Shown here piece after piece: positions 26,883 to 36,724 of a stretch of DNA of 64,000 bases. Positions within the stretch are counted from its first letter, which is position 1, and each line of letters opens with the position of its first letter. The notes below the pieces were generated by a model that was not told the DNA's origin, did not search any database, and saw only the letters and a list, made by a program, of their open reading frames with translations. A program made the translations under genes and the position numbers. Source of the stretch: Thermoclostridium sp036562185 (GTDB lineage: Bacteria > Bacillota > Clostridia > DSM-8532); contig DATCKN010000061.1 of assembly GCA_036562185.1 (NCBI GenBank), forward strand, positions 62,001 through 126,000, written 5' to 3'.

Positions 26883-28247
26883 ATGAATTATTACTATGAA
26901 AATGACATGTTCAGATTGGAAGGTGTTTCAAAAGAGCATACCATTTCAGACATTGATATATATATTGGAAAGGGTATACTGAAAAACACCGCATCCTATG
27001 TTCAGAAACGGAATTTGGGCAAGAGGTGCCTGATTGTTGCCGATAACAATACTTACAGTGCTGCAGGAAAGGAACTGGCTGATATTTTAAGGCAGGGAGG
27101 TATTGAAACCGATGTGTGCCTGCTTAGGGACAGGGGCGATGAAAGGATTGAAGCTGACGAGCTTTCGGTTGGCCAGGTAATGATGTCCCTGGAGCCTGAG
27201 CCGGATTTTCTCGTTGCATGTGGTTCAGGTGTAATAAACGACGTTACCCGTTTTGTTTCCCATATTGCCAAAAAACCGTTTATAAGCGTTGGAACTGCAG
27301 CTTCCATGGACGGATACACTTCGGTAACAGCACCGATGATTTTTGACAGTAAAAAGGTTCACAGGCATGGCAGTGCTCCGAAGGTTCTTGTTCTCGACAC
27401 GGAGATTTTAAAAAAAGCTCCTAAAGAACTTACCATTGCAGGTTTTGGAGATGTTTACGGGAAATACATTGCGAAGGCGGACTGGCTTATATCCAATATA
27501 ACTACCGGCGAAGAAGTTGACGAACAGGCAGTAAACCTTATAACCCAGGCTTTGACAAAGCTTACCGGCAATGTTGAGGAAATACGTAACACCACCGATG
27601 AAGGGCTAAAAGCAATTATAGAAGGATTGATCCTTGCCGGTATAACCATTTTCACCACCGGTCAGACCCGTGCAGTAGCCTCTGTGGAACACAACCAGGG
27701 CCATATATGGGAAACAAGGATGCTCGAAGCCCGAAAACCATACGCATTACATGGCACGGCAGTAGGATGTTCAACAGGTTATTACCTGAGAATGTATGAG
27801 TATTTCAAAAAAATAGATATAAATAATCTGGATAAGGAAAAAGCCAAAAACAGGATTCTAAACCGCGATTCTTTCAGAAAACAAGTCGTTCAATGCTTTG
27901 GAGAAGATTTCCTTTCAGTGCTTGAAAAAGCAAACAAATGCCTTAATCTTACCGGGGAAGATTTTGAAAAACATTATAATTCCATCGTCAACAACTGGGA
28001 CAAAATTCTAAAAGTTCTTGATTTCCTTCCAAGCTGGGATGAATATAAACAAATATACAAAAAATTCGATCAGCCCATCCATGCTGAGAAAATTGGCATA
28101 CCAACCGAATTGCTGAGGTACACATTGCGCTACTCCACTTTTTACAGGGACAGATATGATTTTGTATTCGTCATGAATATCCTTGGTGTCATTGAGGATG
28201 TTGCAGAGAAAACACTTAGGGACTATCAGAACAAAAAACAGGAATGA
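26883..28247 (+). CDS. egsA: sn-glycerol-1-phosphate dehydrogenase (EgsA/AraM family)
   Basis: A 454-residue NAD(P)H-dependent metalloenzyme of the glycerol dehydrogenase superfamily that reduces DHAP to sn-glycerol-1-phosphate. Visible blocks are VACGSGVINDVTRFVS, SVGTAASMDGYTSVTAPM, AGFGDVYGKYIAKADW and HGTAVGCSTGYYL. The aspartate in GDVYGKYIAKADW and later histidines fit the metal site. G1P is the archaeal-type lipid backbone; in Bacillus AraM feeds heptaprenylglyceryl phosphate. ATG at 26883 follows GGGGGGTG by seven bases and is preferred to GTG at 26874. A terminator follows. Confidence 0.9.
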   Translation: MNYYYENDMFRLEGVSKEHTISDIDIYIGKGILKNTASYVQKRNLGKRCLIVADNNTYSAAGKELADILRQGGIETDVCLLRDRGDERIEADELSVGQVMMSLEPEPDFLVACGSGVINDVTRFVSHIAKKPFISVGTAASMDGYTSVTAPMIFDSKKVHRHGSAPKVLVLDTEILKKAPKELTIAGFGDVYGKYIAKADWLISNITTGEEVDEQAVNLITQALTKLTGNVEEIRNTTDEGLKAIIEGLILAGITIFTTGQTRAVASVEHNQGHIWETRMLEARKPYALHGTAVGCSTGYYLRMYEYFKKIDINNLDKEKAKNRILNRDSFRKQVVQCFGEDFLSVLEKANKCLNLTGEDFEKHYNSIVNNWDKILKVLDFLPSWDEYKQIYKKFDQPIHAEKIGIPTELLRYTLRYSTFYRDRYDFVFVMNILGVIEDVAEKTLRDYQNKKQE

Positions 28248-28282
28248 ATCAAAAGCAGGGCATCAATATGATCTTTTTGTTC

Positions 28283-28310
28283 AGGAACCCGTGTTTCCGG
28301 GTTCCTTTTC
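28283..28310 (+). terminator. terminator after egsA
   Basis: A nine-bp stem (AGGAACCCG / CGGGTTCCT) with a six-base loop is followed by TTTC and more Ts. It separates the gene from the convergent VWA operon. Confidence 0.85.
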
Positions 28311-28439
28311 AGTTTTGCCTGTTTTAAACCACTGTTTAAGGCTATCACTCATTGAATTTAATTATATCTCCAATAGTATAACTATACTCATATTCTTTGC
28401 CATTTTCATCGGCAAGCAAAATTTCCGCAAAGGTTCTTT

Positions 28440-31250
28440 TTACTTCCACTGTTTTCTTCTTTTTAGCAACGTCTGAATATGATCAACTTCTTCAGGAGTC
28501 TGCTGTTTTACGGATTCCTTACCTGTTTCATTCTTTTTGTTGTCTTTTTTCGTCATTGAACTGCTATTTGCTTCAGAGACAGCTGTATTCCTGCCGGAAT
28601 CCGTAAATTCCTGAACGGTATTTTTTTTCCGTAAAGTATAATGATTCCGGATTAGCCTGTCCGCAATGCCTGTTACAACAGGGGCTATTGTCCTGGTATA
28701 GAATTTTGCCGCCCATTCGGTTGAAATTTTGAGCTTTCTGGCAGCAATATCCATCAGAAGCAGAATCAATGATAAAATAATGAAAAAGTTCGTTAAGTCT
28801 TTCATTCCGCCCGTATTTTGCACACTGCCGCTGAAAACCTGTTCAGGCTCTGTTACAATCCTGCCCCCGCCCGCTTTAGCCAGTTTTTCAAGGAAGTTAT
28901 CAGAATCCTGTAAAACCCTGTACTCATACGAATATGGCATAACGATACCGGTACTTATATTGCTTTCGCTGTTTTCCCCTGCAACATTTAAGTTTACTAT
29001 ATACGCACCCGGATCCATTTTATCAATTTCCCCCTGGTAAACGCCCGGTTCTTTAACATGAAGCTTTATCCCCGACGAAGTACCGTCGGGAGATACAAGT
29101 ACACCTTCTACAACGTCAACCTGTGGTATATCGTTCTCAAAGGTAAGTGTAACAATCCCCCTGCCGTCTTTCAAAGCTGTATCTACAGAGTAACCGGTAT
29201 TGATATTTTTCTGTATCAGCCAGCTTATCAGGTTTCCCCAAAACACAGGCGCATCCTGCCACATTGACCATTGCGATGTCCATACGCCCTGGATATCAGA
29301 AGTCCATGCAGCAGTTCTTCCAAGCCCATACTGCCATACTGCCAGAACCGGATCTTTGGTGTCGCTTCTGAATATTGTACGGGCAGTGGATTTAATTTTT
29401 GTTGCCACATAGCCATCAAGCGGTGGTAATGCCTCTATTCCCTTTAATATCCCCATTGAATTTACAAGTTCGGGATAAAAACGGCGGTTTTGAAGGTATT
29501 TCTGTCCCGCAAGGAAGGCTTCTTTCGCAAATATGCTCGGTATATCCGAGAATTCATCGGTCTGGTAGTACCTGCCCATCCCACCGTAAGCAAGGGCTTT
29601 CAGCAGAAGAGTGTCTGCCCCCTGTCCTACGGCAACAGTGGACAATGTTATGCCATCTTCATTCAATCCGTTTATAATTCTCTCATACCCGTACTTTTCG
29701 GCCTGCCCGTCGGTTAAAAGAATAATATGCTTAAGTTTGGTGTCCTTCTCACGAAGATTTTTCCATGCTTCTTCCAGCGGGTGAAGTATTTGGGTCCCGC
29801 CTCCCGGCCTTATTGATCCAATCATGTCAATTGCCTTTTTCTTGTCGGTAAGCGGTTCTGTTTTTATAACCCATTGTATCGCATCATCAAAAGCAATTAC
29901 GCCAAGCTGATCGGTATCATCAAGCACTTCTGCTGCGCGTATTGCCGCCTCTTTTGCCAGTTCCAGCTTTGATATGCCGTATTGACCGTCGGACATACTG
30001 CCCGATTTATCTATTACAAGCACAAGCCCGAGATTTGGATTTTCTTCCTTCTCACTTATATCCATATTTACCGGTAAAACAGTTTCAAGTGTTGTACCGT
30101 TATATCCGCCGGGAGCATAGCTGTTCTCACCGCCTGTTACCAAGAGACCTTTTCCCTGGTGCTTTATAGCCTGTTCAAGAAGTGTAACAAAATCTTCTTT
30201 AAGCCACTCATAATCAATATCAACAAGAACAAAAGCATCATATTTGATGATTTCCTGCATTGTAACGGGAACTTCATCGGGTTTTACCCTCACAACCTGA
30301 GCATACTCTTCAATAAAACGCGCCAGGTTCTCGCCGGTATTACCTCTTTCAACAAGCAAAATCCTGGGCTTATCCAGAACATGAGTGAAGCTCGAAAGCT
30401 GATTATTCTGCAGTACGGTATCGTTGCCTGCAACAACCTCGGCAGTGTATGTGATTATACCGCTTTCATCTGACGTATCTGTGAAAGTAAAAAGATTCGC
30501 GCCTTTATACAGTTCAACAGTCTTTTCCTGGACCAGCATCCTGTTTTGATACAGCCTTATCACAGCATTCGTATTTATATTGCTGGTTACTTTCAGTGAT
30601 ATGTCAAAACGTTCCTTCGCATTTACCTGTTTTGGAGCACTGAAATCCTCTATCTGAACTTCATCCTGCCCGGTTGCTTCAATTGGGACTACATCAACGG
30701 TATATCCAAGCCTGTTCAGCATTTTAGCTTTTTCCAATGCATTTCCTGACGTTTCCTTTCCATCGGTCATAAGTACCAATCTTTTTGCAACTGTTTCGGG
30801 CATTATTGATTGGGCCAGGGTTAATGCATTCTCAATATTCGTACCGTCGGTTTTTATCCTGGTGTTTAATGAAAAAGTTTTATTGCTGTCATCGGGCATT
30901 TTTACGACAACTGCTTCATCAGCGAAAGATATAAATCCTGCGATATCCTTTTTTGAAGCGTGATTTAAAGCCTGCTGGACAAAAGATTGTATTCTGTCAC
31001 TGCTTCTGATTATGCTGTCGGACACATCGGCAATGAAAACAGTGCCTGTACGGTTATATGAGGATTTTACGGCAGGAGATGCCATAGCAATTACAAGGCA
31101 CAGTATCAGCGTGATCCGCAGTGCAATTATCAGGCGTTTCCTGATTAAAGACCCGAAATGCAGACTCCTGGCCGTTATTATTATAAAGGCAATAAGCACA
31201 GGAACAAGTGCCAAAGCCCATGGATTGTCAAGCGTAATTCCTGTTCGCAT
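28440..31250 (-). CDS. large membrane protein with two VWA domains and amidotransferase-like segments
   Basis: A 936-residue protein with two N-terminal transmembrane helices (about residues 10-28 and 40-60). A first VWA domain (about 68-215) starts VFIADVSDSI. A middle region follows with a class I amidotransferase-like look (LLVTGGENSYAPGGY). The second VWA domain, from about residue 395, has the full MIDAS motif VIDKSGSM. Then WQYGLGRTAAWTSD, a late transmembrane helix (FFIILSLILLLMDIAA) and a charged C-terminal tail. Such proteins commonly sit with BatA, DUF58 and MoxR genes. The start overlaps the upstream gene by 23 bases. It is last in the operon. Confidence 0.87.
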   Translation of the reverse strand: MRTGITLDNPWALALVPVLIAFIIITARSLHFGSLIRKRLIIALRITLILCLVIAMASPAVKSSYNRTGTVFIADVSDSIIRSSDRIQSFVQQALNHASKKDIAGFISFADEAVVVKMPDDSNKTFSLNTRIKTDGTNIENALTLAQSIMPETVAKRLVLMTDGKETSGNALEKAKMLNRLGYTVDVVPIEATGQDEVQIEDFSAPKQVNAKERFDISLKVTSNINTNAVIRLYQNRMLVQEKTVELYKGANLFTFTDTSDESGIITYTAEVVAGNDTVLQNNQLSSFTHVLDKPRILLVERGNTGENLARFIEEYAQVVRVKPDEVPVTMQEIIKYDAFVLVDIDYEWLKEDFVTLLEQAIKHQGKGLLVTGGENSYAPGGYNGTTLETVLPVNMDISEKEENPNLGLVLVIDKSGSMSDGQYGISKLELAKEAAIRAAEVLDDTDQLGVIAFDDAIQWVIKTEPLTDKKKAIDMIGSIRPGGGTQILHPLEEAWKNLREKDTKLKHIILLTDGQAEKYGYERIINGLNEDGITLSTVAVGQGADTLLLKALAYGGMGRYYQTDEFSDIPSIFAKEAFLAGQKYLQNRRFYPELVNSMGILKGIEALPPLDGYVATKIKSTARTIFRSDTKDPVLAVWQYGLGRTAAWTSDIQGVWTSQWSMWQDAPVFWGNLISWLIQKNINTGYSVDTALKDGRGIVTLTFENDIPQVDVVEGVLVSPDGTSSGIKLHVKEPGVYQGEIDKMDPGAYIVNLNVAGENSESNISTGIVMPYSYEYRVLQDSDNFLEKLAKAGGGRIVTEPEQVFSGSVQNTGGMKDLTNFFIILSLILLLMDIAARKLKISTEWAAKFYTRTIAPVVTGIADRLIRNHYTLRKKNTVQEFTDSGRNTAVSEANSSSMTKKDNKKNETGKESVKQQTPEEVDHIQTLLKRRKQWK

Positions 31251-33036
31251 AGTACCACCATTCGAATAAAAGTATTGCCACGGCCAAAGCTAACAGTGGC
31301 AGCATCAGACTGACAGCCTGGTTCTTAAAAGGTATGCTGGTTTTATATTCTGCGTCTATACCGGTACTGCCGCCTGAACTTTGCTCCATCAGCCATTCAT
31401 CAGGAATATTTACATCAAAAAGAGTGTTTAAGCTGCCTTCGGCATTTACTTGCTCAAGACTGTAAATGCCAGGTTCATCTGTATCGATAAATGGCTCTGC
31501 AGGTATAGGGGGTGCAACGGACACACGCCTTCCGTCAGGAGTATGGACGTAAGCCTTAAGTGTATCAGGGTTTAATTTAAATTGTGCCACATCGCCGGTA
31601 TACAATCGTTGTATTACAGTTCCCCTCTGCGGAGCGTATTCATTCACAATATTCGAAATTAAAATAGGAAATTCGGTTCTTAAAGGAAGATCGGTATCGA
31701 ACAAGTCAAAACCAAAAATCAGTACCCTTATATTGCCAACAATGCCTTCCATGATTATTGGATTCCCATTATACTCCATCAGTATTTCTGCCCATTCGGG
31801 CTTTTCAAGAATACGGGTTTTGCCAATTGAAAAGGTTAGTTTATCCAGGTACTTGAATATTGCATGGGCTGACGAACCAACTTCAGGAGTATCCATCCAG
31901 CCGCCGACAGGGAACAGGTTATTCGGCGGCGGTGAGAAAACGGCTACATTTCCGTCCTCTGGCAATTTATCAGGTACCAGACCGTCAAATATATATAAGT
32001 CATATCCTTTATAAATCTGTTCTCCAGGTGATGTTCTGACCAGTTCCACCCCTTCAATCAGTGTTAACGCTTTTTCAAGAAATATGTTTCCATCTGTGAC
32101 AAGAAGCACTTTTACAGCTTCTTCTGAAAGAATAACATCGTATGCACTGTTATCGTCAGGGAGTATGTCTTCGGTTTCTATGCTCACCCTCATGGTTTTT
32201 ATATTATTCGGTATTTTATCCCACCAGACGGTTTTTGCTTGATTTGCGGGTATTGTAACCCATTTCGAATCAAGAAAATTCTCATCGCCATAAAGGCTTA
32301 CAGCTATTTCAGCTTCGCTGCTTCCCTGGTTTCTTATAACACTCATTGCTGTGATATTATCACCTGTTATTGTATGGGTGAACCCGGTAACAGCTACATT
32401 ATTACTCTGTTTTTTATAATCCGAAAATTGCACCTGCTCATTTCCAAACCTGTAAGGCGTGTCGGAAAACAGGACAATTTGCGTATCAGGCTCCTGATTT
32501 TTAAGTGATAAAACCAGTTCTTCAGCTTTTGCCACATCTACATAACCTGAGGACTTCTGTATTGACTCAATGCTTTTTTTTACTTCATCCTTTGATGTTG
32601 AAGAATAGATTAGTACATTTGCTTCCTTTCCAATGCTTACAACCGTTACATGGCTGTTTGTGGGCAGGTCATCCACAAATTTAACGGCATCTTTTTTGGC
32701 AGCACTAAGCCTTGAGGGCTTTATATCGGTGGAAGACATGCTTAACGAATGATCAATCACAACAATTACCGAACGGCCCGCATCCGACCGAAGCTGCAGT
32801 GAAAAACCCGCTAATGCAAGGACAATAAGTATTGCTGTAATTATCTGAAGGAAAAGCAAAAGGTTTTTTTGAAGCTTCTGCCATGGTGTGCTTGCCTGCA
32901 TGTCGCTTATAACCTTGCTCCACAGGATAAGGCTTGATACCGTGACTTTTTCCCTTTTTTGCTTCAGTATATATAGCAAAATAATCAATGGTACGGCCAG
33001 AAGGCCGATAAAACCATATGGTGTTGCAAACGACAA
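31228..33036 (-). CDS. BatA-like VWA-domain membrane protein
   Basis: A 602-residue protein with the N-terminal two-helix BatA domain (PYGFIGLLAVPLIILLYILK, and about residues 60-80), the segment VSSLILWSKV between them, and a VWA domain with MIDAS motif VIDHSLSMSS near residue 92. A long extracytoplasmic part follows, then a C-terminal helix (SLMLPLLALAVAILLFEWWY). BatA-type proteins act with MoxR ATPases in envelope functions that are poorly defined. The start is TTG, with AAGGATG upstream. The next gene's start lies within its 3' end. Confidence 0.87.
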   Translation of the reverse strand: MSFATPYGFIGLLAVPLIILLYILKQKREKVTVSSLILWSKVISDMQASTPWQKLQKNLLLFLQIITAILIVLALAGFSLQLRSDAGRSVIVVIDHSLSMSSTDIKPSRLSAAKKDAVKFVDDLPTNSHVTVVSIGKEANVLIYSSTSKDEVKKSIESIQKSSGYVDVAKAEELVLSLKNQEPDTQIVLFSDTPYRFGNEQVQFSDYKKQSNNVAVTGFTHTITGDNITAMSVIRNQGSSEAEIAVSLYGDENFLDSKWVTIPANQAKTVWWDKIPNNIKTMRVSIETEDILPDDNSAYDVILSEEAVKVLLVTDGNIFLEKALTLIEGVELVRTSPGEQIYKGYDLYIFDGLVPDKLPEDGNVAVFSPPPNNLFPVGGWMDTPEVGSSAHAIFKYLDKLTFSIGKTRILEKPEWAEILMEYNGNPIIMEGIVGNIRVLIFGFDLFDTDLPLRTEFPILISNIVNEYAPQRGTVIQRLYTGDVAQFKLNPDTLKAYVHTPDGRRVSVAPPIPAEPFIDTDEPGIYSLEQVNAEGSLNTLFDVNIPDEWLMEQSSGGSTGIDAEYKTSIPFKNQAVSLMLPLLALAVAILLFEWWYYANRNYA

Positions 33037-33083
33037 AGACTCACATCCTTTGCTGCGTGCTTAAGCTTTTTTGATTGCATTCC

Positions 33084-33938
33084 TCAGGTAATGACTGATT
33101 TTAACATTAGATCCACAGGCATATCCGAAGACAGCATTGCAAAGTGAATTCCCCATTTCCTGCATTGTTCCTGTAATTTTGCCATATGCTGTTTTAATGA
33201 TTCTTCATACTTTTTCAACAAGGCATTAGATACAGTTACTTCAACTGTCTCTCCTGTTTCGCTGTCTACAAGCTCAATAGCACCGTTTAACGGAGGTGAC
33301 AGTTCTTCTGGGGAAAGCAGCATGCACAGAAAAACATCCTGGTTTTTATATTTCAGGTATTTAAGTCCTTCCTCAAGGCCGTCTCTTAACAGGCCGTCGG
33401 TTATTACCACACTTATCCCGCGGCCGGCTTTCCACTCCATACTCCTGAGCGCATCCGAAAAATTACTTTTCCCGGAAGCCATAAGTCCCGAAAGCAAATT
33501 ATCAACCTTCATATAAGACGACTGTGTGCGAAACGGACCGTAAATGCCCTGGACTTTTTCATTCCACGGGTTTATATATACACTGTCGTAGGATAAAAGA
33601 CTTACATATGATATTGCTGCGGCAAGCCTCAGAGCAGCGGCAAACTTGTTTGGACTTCCATAATCCATCGACATGCTCATGTCAGGAAATACCTGGACAG
33701 GAGCTTCCCGTTCTTCCATATATAACTTCACAAAAAGCTTGTTAAAGCGCCCGTAGGCATTCCAGTCAATGCGCCTGAAATCATCCCCTGGTGCGTATTC
33801 CCTGAAATCAGAAAATTCTACCGAACTGCCTTTGCTTTTTGATTTCCTGTTTCCTGATGCCTGTCCGGAAACCGGCATCCTGATTTGCAATGAAAGTGCA
33901 TGAATCTTTCTTAAATCATCGTTATCAAGGATTTTCAC
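33084..33938 (-). CDS. DUF58 domain protein
   Basis: A 284-residue protein carrying the DUF58 signature YAPGDDFRRIDWNAYGR followed by LFVKLYMEEREAPV. The C-terminal half has a VWA-like fold. It is predicted to be cytosolic. DUF58 proteins are routine partners of MoxR ATPases. Its GTG start overlaps the moxR stop as GTGA, which indicates translational coupling. Confidence 0.9.
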   Translation of the reverse strand: MKILDNDDLRKIHALSLQIRMPVSGQASGNRKSKSKGSSVEFSDFREYAPGDDFRRIDWNAYGRFNKLFVKLYMEEREAPVQVFPDMSMSMDYGSPNKFAAALRLAAAISYVSLLSYDSVYINPWNEKVQGIYGPFRTQSSYMKVDNLLSGLMASGKSNFSDALRSMEWKAGRGISVVITDGLLRDGLEEGLKYLKYKNQDVFLCMLLSPEELSPPLNGAIELVDSETGETVEVTVSNALLKKYEESLKQHMAKLQEQCRKWGIHFAMLSSDMPVDLMLKSVIT

Positions 33939-34924
33939 TGATAAGTCTTCACATCCTTTATTATCCCGTCAATAATCATATCAGGTGTAATGTTTTCTGA
34001 AACCGCATCAAAATTAACGAATATCCTGTGCCTCAATGAAGGATATGCCACAGTCTGGATATCTTCAAACGAAACATTATACCTTCCGCATAAAAGGGCT
34101 CTTATTCGTGCGGTACTGATAACTGCCTGGGCACCACGGGGGCTTGAACCATATCTCACATATTTTTTGACAAGCTCGGGAGAAGTCTCTTCATCCGGCC
34201 GTGTTGCCATAACAATCTTTATTGCGTAATCAAGAACGGGTTCTGCTATTGGAATCTCCTTTGAAGCTCTTTGTATCTGGATTATTTCATCTGCATTAGT
34301 GACTGTTTCAATGTTTTCGTCACGGTTTGCGGTAGTTAGCTTAATAATATCCTTTAACTCGTTAAATCCCGGGGAAGGCACATTGAGCTTAAATAGAAAT
34401 CTGTCCATCTGTGCTTCGGGTAAAGGGTATGTACCCTCCATTTCAACAGGATTCTGAGTGGCCAGTACAAAAAACGGGTTTGGCAGTGTATATGTGGTAT
34501 TCGCAACGGTAACGGTCTTCTCCTGCATGGCCTGAAGCATTGCGCTTTGAGTTTTAGGCGTTGCACGGTTGATTTCATCTGCCAGTACAATATTGCTGAA
34601 GATTGGACCGGGTTGGAAACGAAACACCCCTTCCCCGTTTTCCTCCCTGTCTATAATATTTGTACCGGTAACATCGGCAGGCATCAGGTCAGGGGTAAAC
34701 TGAATCCGCGAAAACTCAAGTCCCATTACTTTTCCCAGTACATTTACAAGCCTTGTTTTGCCAAGCCCAGGCATGCCTTCAAGCAGTACATTTCCCCCTG
34801 CAAGCATACACATAATAACCTGCCTGATAACTTCCTTCTGTCCTATCATGTGCTTTGAAACTTCTTCCTCTATTTTTAAGACAGTGTTCAGTACTTTTTC
34901 AAAACTTTCCTTATCGCTATGCAC
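33935..34924 (-). CDS. MoxR-family AAA+ ATPase
   Basis: A 329-residue AAA+ protein. Walker A is GMPGLGKTRLV, Walker B is VLADEINRATPKTQSAML, and the sensor/arginine region is TQNPVEMEGTYPLPEAQMDR. The lid has GSSPRGAQAVISTARIRAL. MoxR ATPases remodel or activate partner proteins, often through VWA domains. The start is GTG preceded by GGGAGG. It lies between the coiled-coil membrane protein and the DUF58 gene. Confidence 0.94.
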   Translation of the reverse strand: MHSDKESFEKVLNTVLKIEEEVSKHMIGQKEVIRQVIMCMLAGGNVLLEGMPGLGKTRLVNVLGKVMGLEFSRIQFTPDLMPADVTGTNIIDREENGEGVFRFQPGPIFSNIVLADEINRATPKTQSAMLQAMQEKTVTVANTTYTLPNPFFVLATQNPVEMEGTYPLPEAQMDRFLFKLNVPSPGFNELKDIIKLTTANRDENIETVTNADEIIQIQRASKEIPIAEPVLDYAIKIVMATRPDEETSPELVKKYVRYGSSPRGAQAVISTARIRALLCGRYNVSFEDIQTVAYPSLRHRIFVNFDAVSENITPDMIIDGIIKDVKTYQ

Positions 34925-34985
34925 AAAAAAATCCTCCCTGACTGTTTATTATGCTATGAGCTCTTTCGCAAATATTTTAAATTAT

Positions 34986-36683
34986 TTAATCCAGTGAACT
35001 GAAATAAGACTTAACAAGTTCCTTCATACCTGTAGGTATGTCCTGCCTTTCCATCGTCTGGACGGCTTCTTCCCGGTATTGGCTTAATACCTGCTGGTAC
35101 GGCACCATCTCTCCTTTTTTTACCGGCCCGGCAGTTTCGTTATAAGTACTGCTGCCCGATTCAAGCTTCTGTCCCGGAAGGGTTGACTCATTTCCTTCGC
35201 CTCCAAGTCGCGTTGGAACATAAATCATCTTATAGTCTTCTTCTTTTCTTGAACCTGGTGCCCTTCCATTCCCTGATTGTTCACCTTCGGTGTATCCGCT
35301 GTCAGTGCTGGTTGATCCCCCTCCTGCACCTCTTCCCGATGTTTTCCCCTGTGAACCGCTACCAGTACCGCTACCGCTACCGCTTTGATTTCCTTCACCA
35401 TTTCCATCACCGGAGCTATTTTTGCTGCTGCCCTTGCCTCCACTGTTGCCTCCGTTTTGGCTTCCTTTTCCATTTTCCGGTTGGCTGCCCTGCTTTGAGC
35501 CATCACCTCTGTTGGCATTACCGCCAGATTGACCTTTCTTGCCTGTACTTCCCGATGCTACCCGTTGATCAACCGCAGATATCGCCCTGCGTGCTTCTCC
35601 TAAAGTATCGCTGATTTCTGCAAGCGCATTTTCGAAATCCCTCTGCCCTTCCGCATACTCCTGTGTTTGTTGAATCAACTCCATAAGGCTTTGGGCAAGC
35701 TCATTTCCGCTTAAGTTTCCGGAACCGGCATCTGACGCAAGGTTTTGAAGTGCTTCTGCAAGCATCGAGCTGTCTCCCATATTCATAGCTGCCTGCTGAA
35801 GCATTTCGGCCAGTTCTTTCATTTTTTCTTCATTCTCAAGCTCATTGGCCAGAAGTTCCAGCGCATCCTGCAAAGCTCTCTTATCGTTATTTTTAAGCGC
35901 TTCAGCCATATCCTTCGTAAGCGGAGAGTCACTTAAACTACTCTCCAGAGTGCTTAAATCCTTAAGCGGCTCCTGCTCCTTCAGCTTTTCCAGTTGATTT
36001 TCCATTTGCGCCAGAGCTTTCAGAGCATCTTCTTCGGATTCTGATTTCTTAAATTCCTTTTTCAGCTTTTCAAGAGCTTCTTTCAGTTGTTTCAGCTGTT
36101 CTTCGCTGATATCGGGGTTCTTTTCCTTCTGGGCATTTATCTCTTCCTCAATTTCTTTCTCATACTGGTTCATCTGTTGTATCAGTGATTCCCTGATCCG
36201 GGTTTCATTTAATACCCTGCCCGGAACAAATGACAATATAAATGCTGCTGTAATTAGACATATTGCAGGTATATAGAAATACTTCCCGATTGTTATCTTA
36301 TAGGCTGACGCAAGGTCAGTGCTTTCCAGCACTCTCTTTGTGTCCTGCCTTTGCAGCTCTGCAACTTCGGAATTATCACCCATAAGGTACCATGCTGTAA
36401 TAATTCTTTCATTTAAGCCAAGGCTGTCGGCTGTCATAATAAGCCGCTCATGCGACGGGATAAAAAACAAAGACACAAAAAACGCTGCAATAATACCCGC
36501 CCCTGTTATTGCAAGCATTTTATACCTGACAAACGGAACAACGGCAAACATCGAAACAATTACTAAAATCAGCGATATAAAACCCGAAACTGTTACAGCC
36601 GAAAGAAGTACCTTAACGGATTTATGAAGATATATTTTCCTTTTCAGCGGCCTTAAGGCTCTTAATATATATTTTTTATCCAT
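34986..36683 (-). CDS. coiled-coil membrane protein with Gly/Ser-rich region
   Basis: A 565-residue protein. It has two hydrophobic helices at about residues 25-75 and another near 150-165. A long charged coiled coil (about 180-300) is followed by further helical segments. A low-complexity stretch rich in Gly, Ser, Asn and Lys (about 385-465) comes next, and then a conserved-looking C-terminus (VPTRLGGEGNES, QYREEAVQTMERQDIP). It recalls the DUF4175-type helical proteins found beside MoxR genes, but that link is tentative. ATG at 36683 follows GGTGGT; the frame to 36707 is not needed. Confidence 0.75.
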   Translation of the reverse strand: MDKKYILRALRPLKRKIYLHKSVKVLLSAVTVSGFISLILVIVSMFAVVPFVRYKMLAITGAGIIAAFFVSLFFIPSHERLIMTADSLGLNERIITAWYLMGDNSEVAELQRQDTKRVLESTDLASAYKITIGKYFYIPAICLITAAFILSFVPGRVLNETRIRESLIQQMNQYEKEIEEEINAQKEKNPDISEEQLKQLKEALEKLKKEFKKSESEEDALKALAQMENQLEKLKEQEPLKDLSTLESSLSDSPLTKDMAEALKNNDKRALQDALELLANELENEEKMKELAEMLQQAAMNMGDSSMLAEALQNLASDAGSGNLSGNELAQSLMELIQQTQEYAEGQRDFENALAEISDTLGEARRAISAVDQRVASGSTGKKGQSGGNANRGDGSKQGSQPENGKGSQNGGNSGGKGSSKNSSGDGNGEGNQSGSGSGTGSGSQGKTSGRGAGGGSTSTDSGYTEGEQSGNGRAPGSRKEEDYKMIYVPTRLGGEGNESTLPGQKLESGSSTYNETAGPVKKGEMVPYQQVLSQYREEAVQTMERQDIPTGMKELVKSYFSSLD

Positions 36684-36724
36684 ATAACCACCAATTCCTG
36701 ATGCCAACCCATGTTAACGGGTTA

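Noticed and set aside
35225..35518. 97-codon second minus-strand frame rich in Ala, Glu and Lys
   Set aside because: It is an alternative frame of the Gly/Ser-rich low-complexity part of the coiled-coil membrane protein.
35390..35520. Short-period repeats that look like a repeat array
   Set aside because: They are in-frame Gly/Ser/Asn low-complexity codons, not a CRISPR array: no constant repeat length and no spacers.
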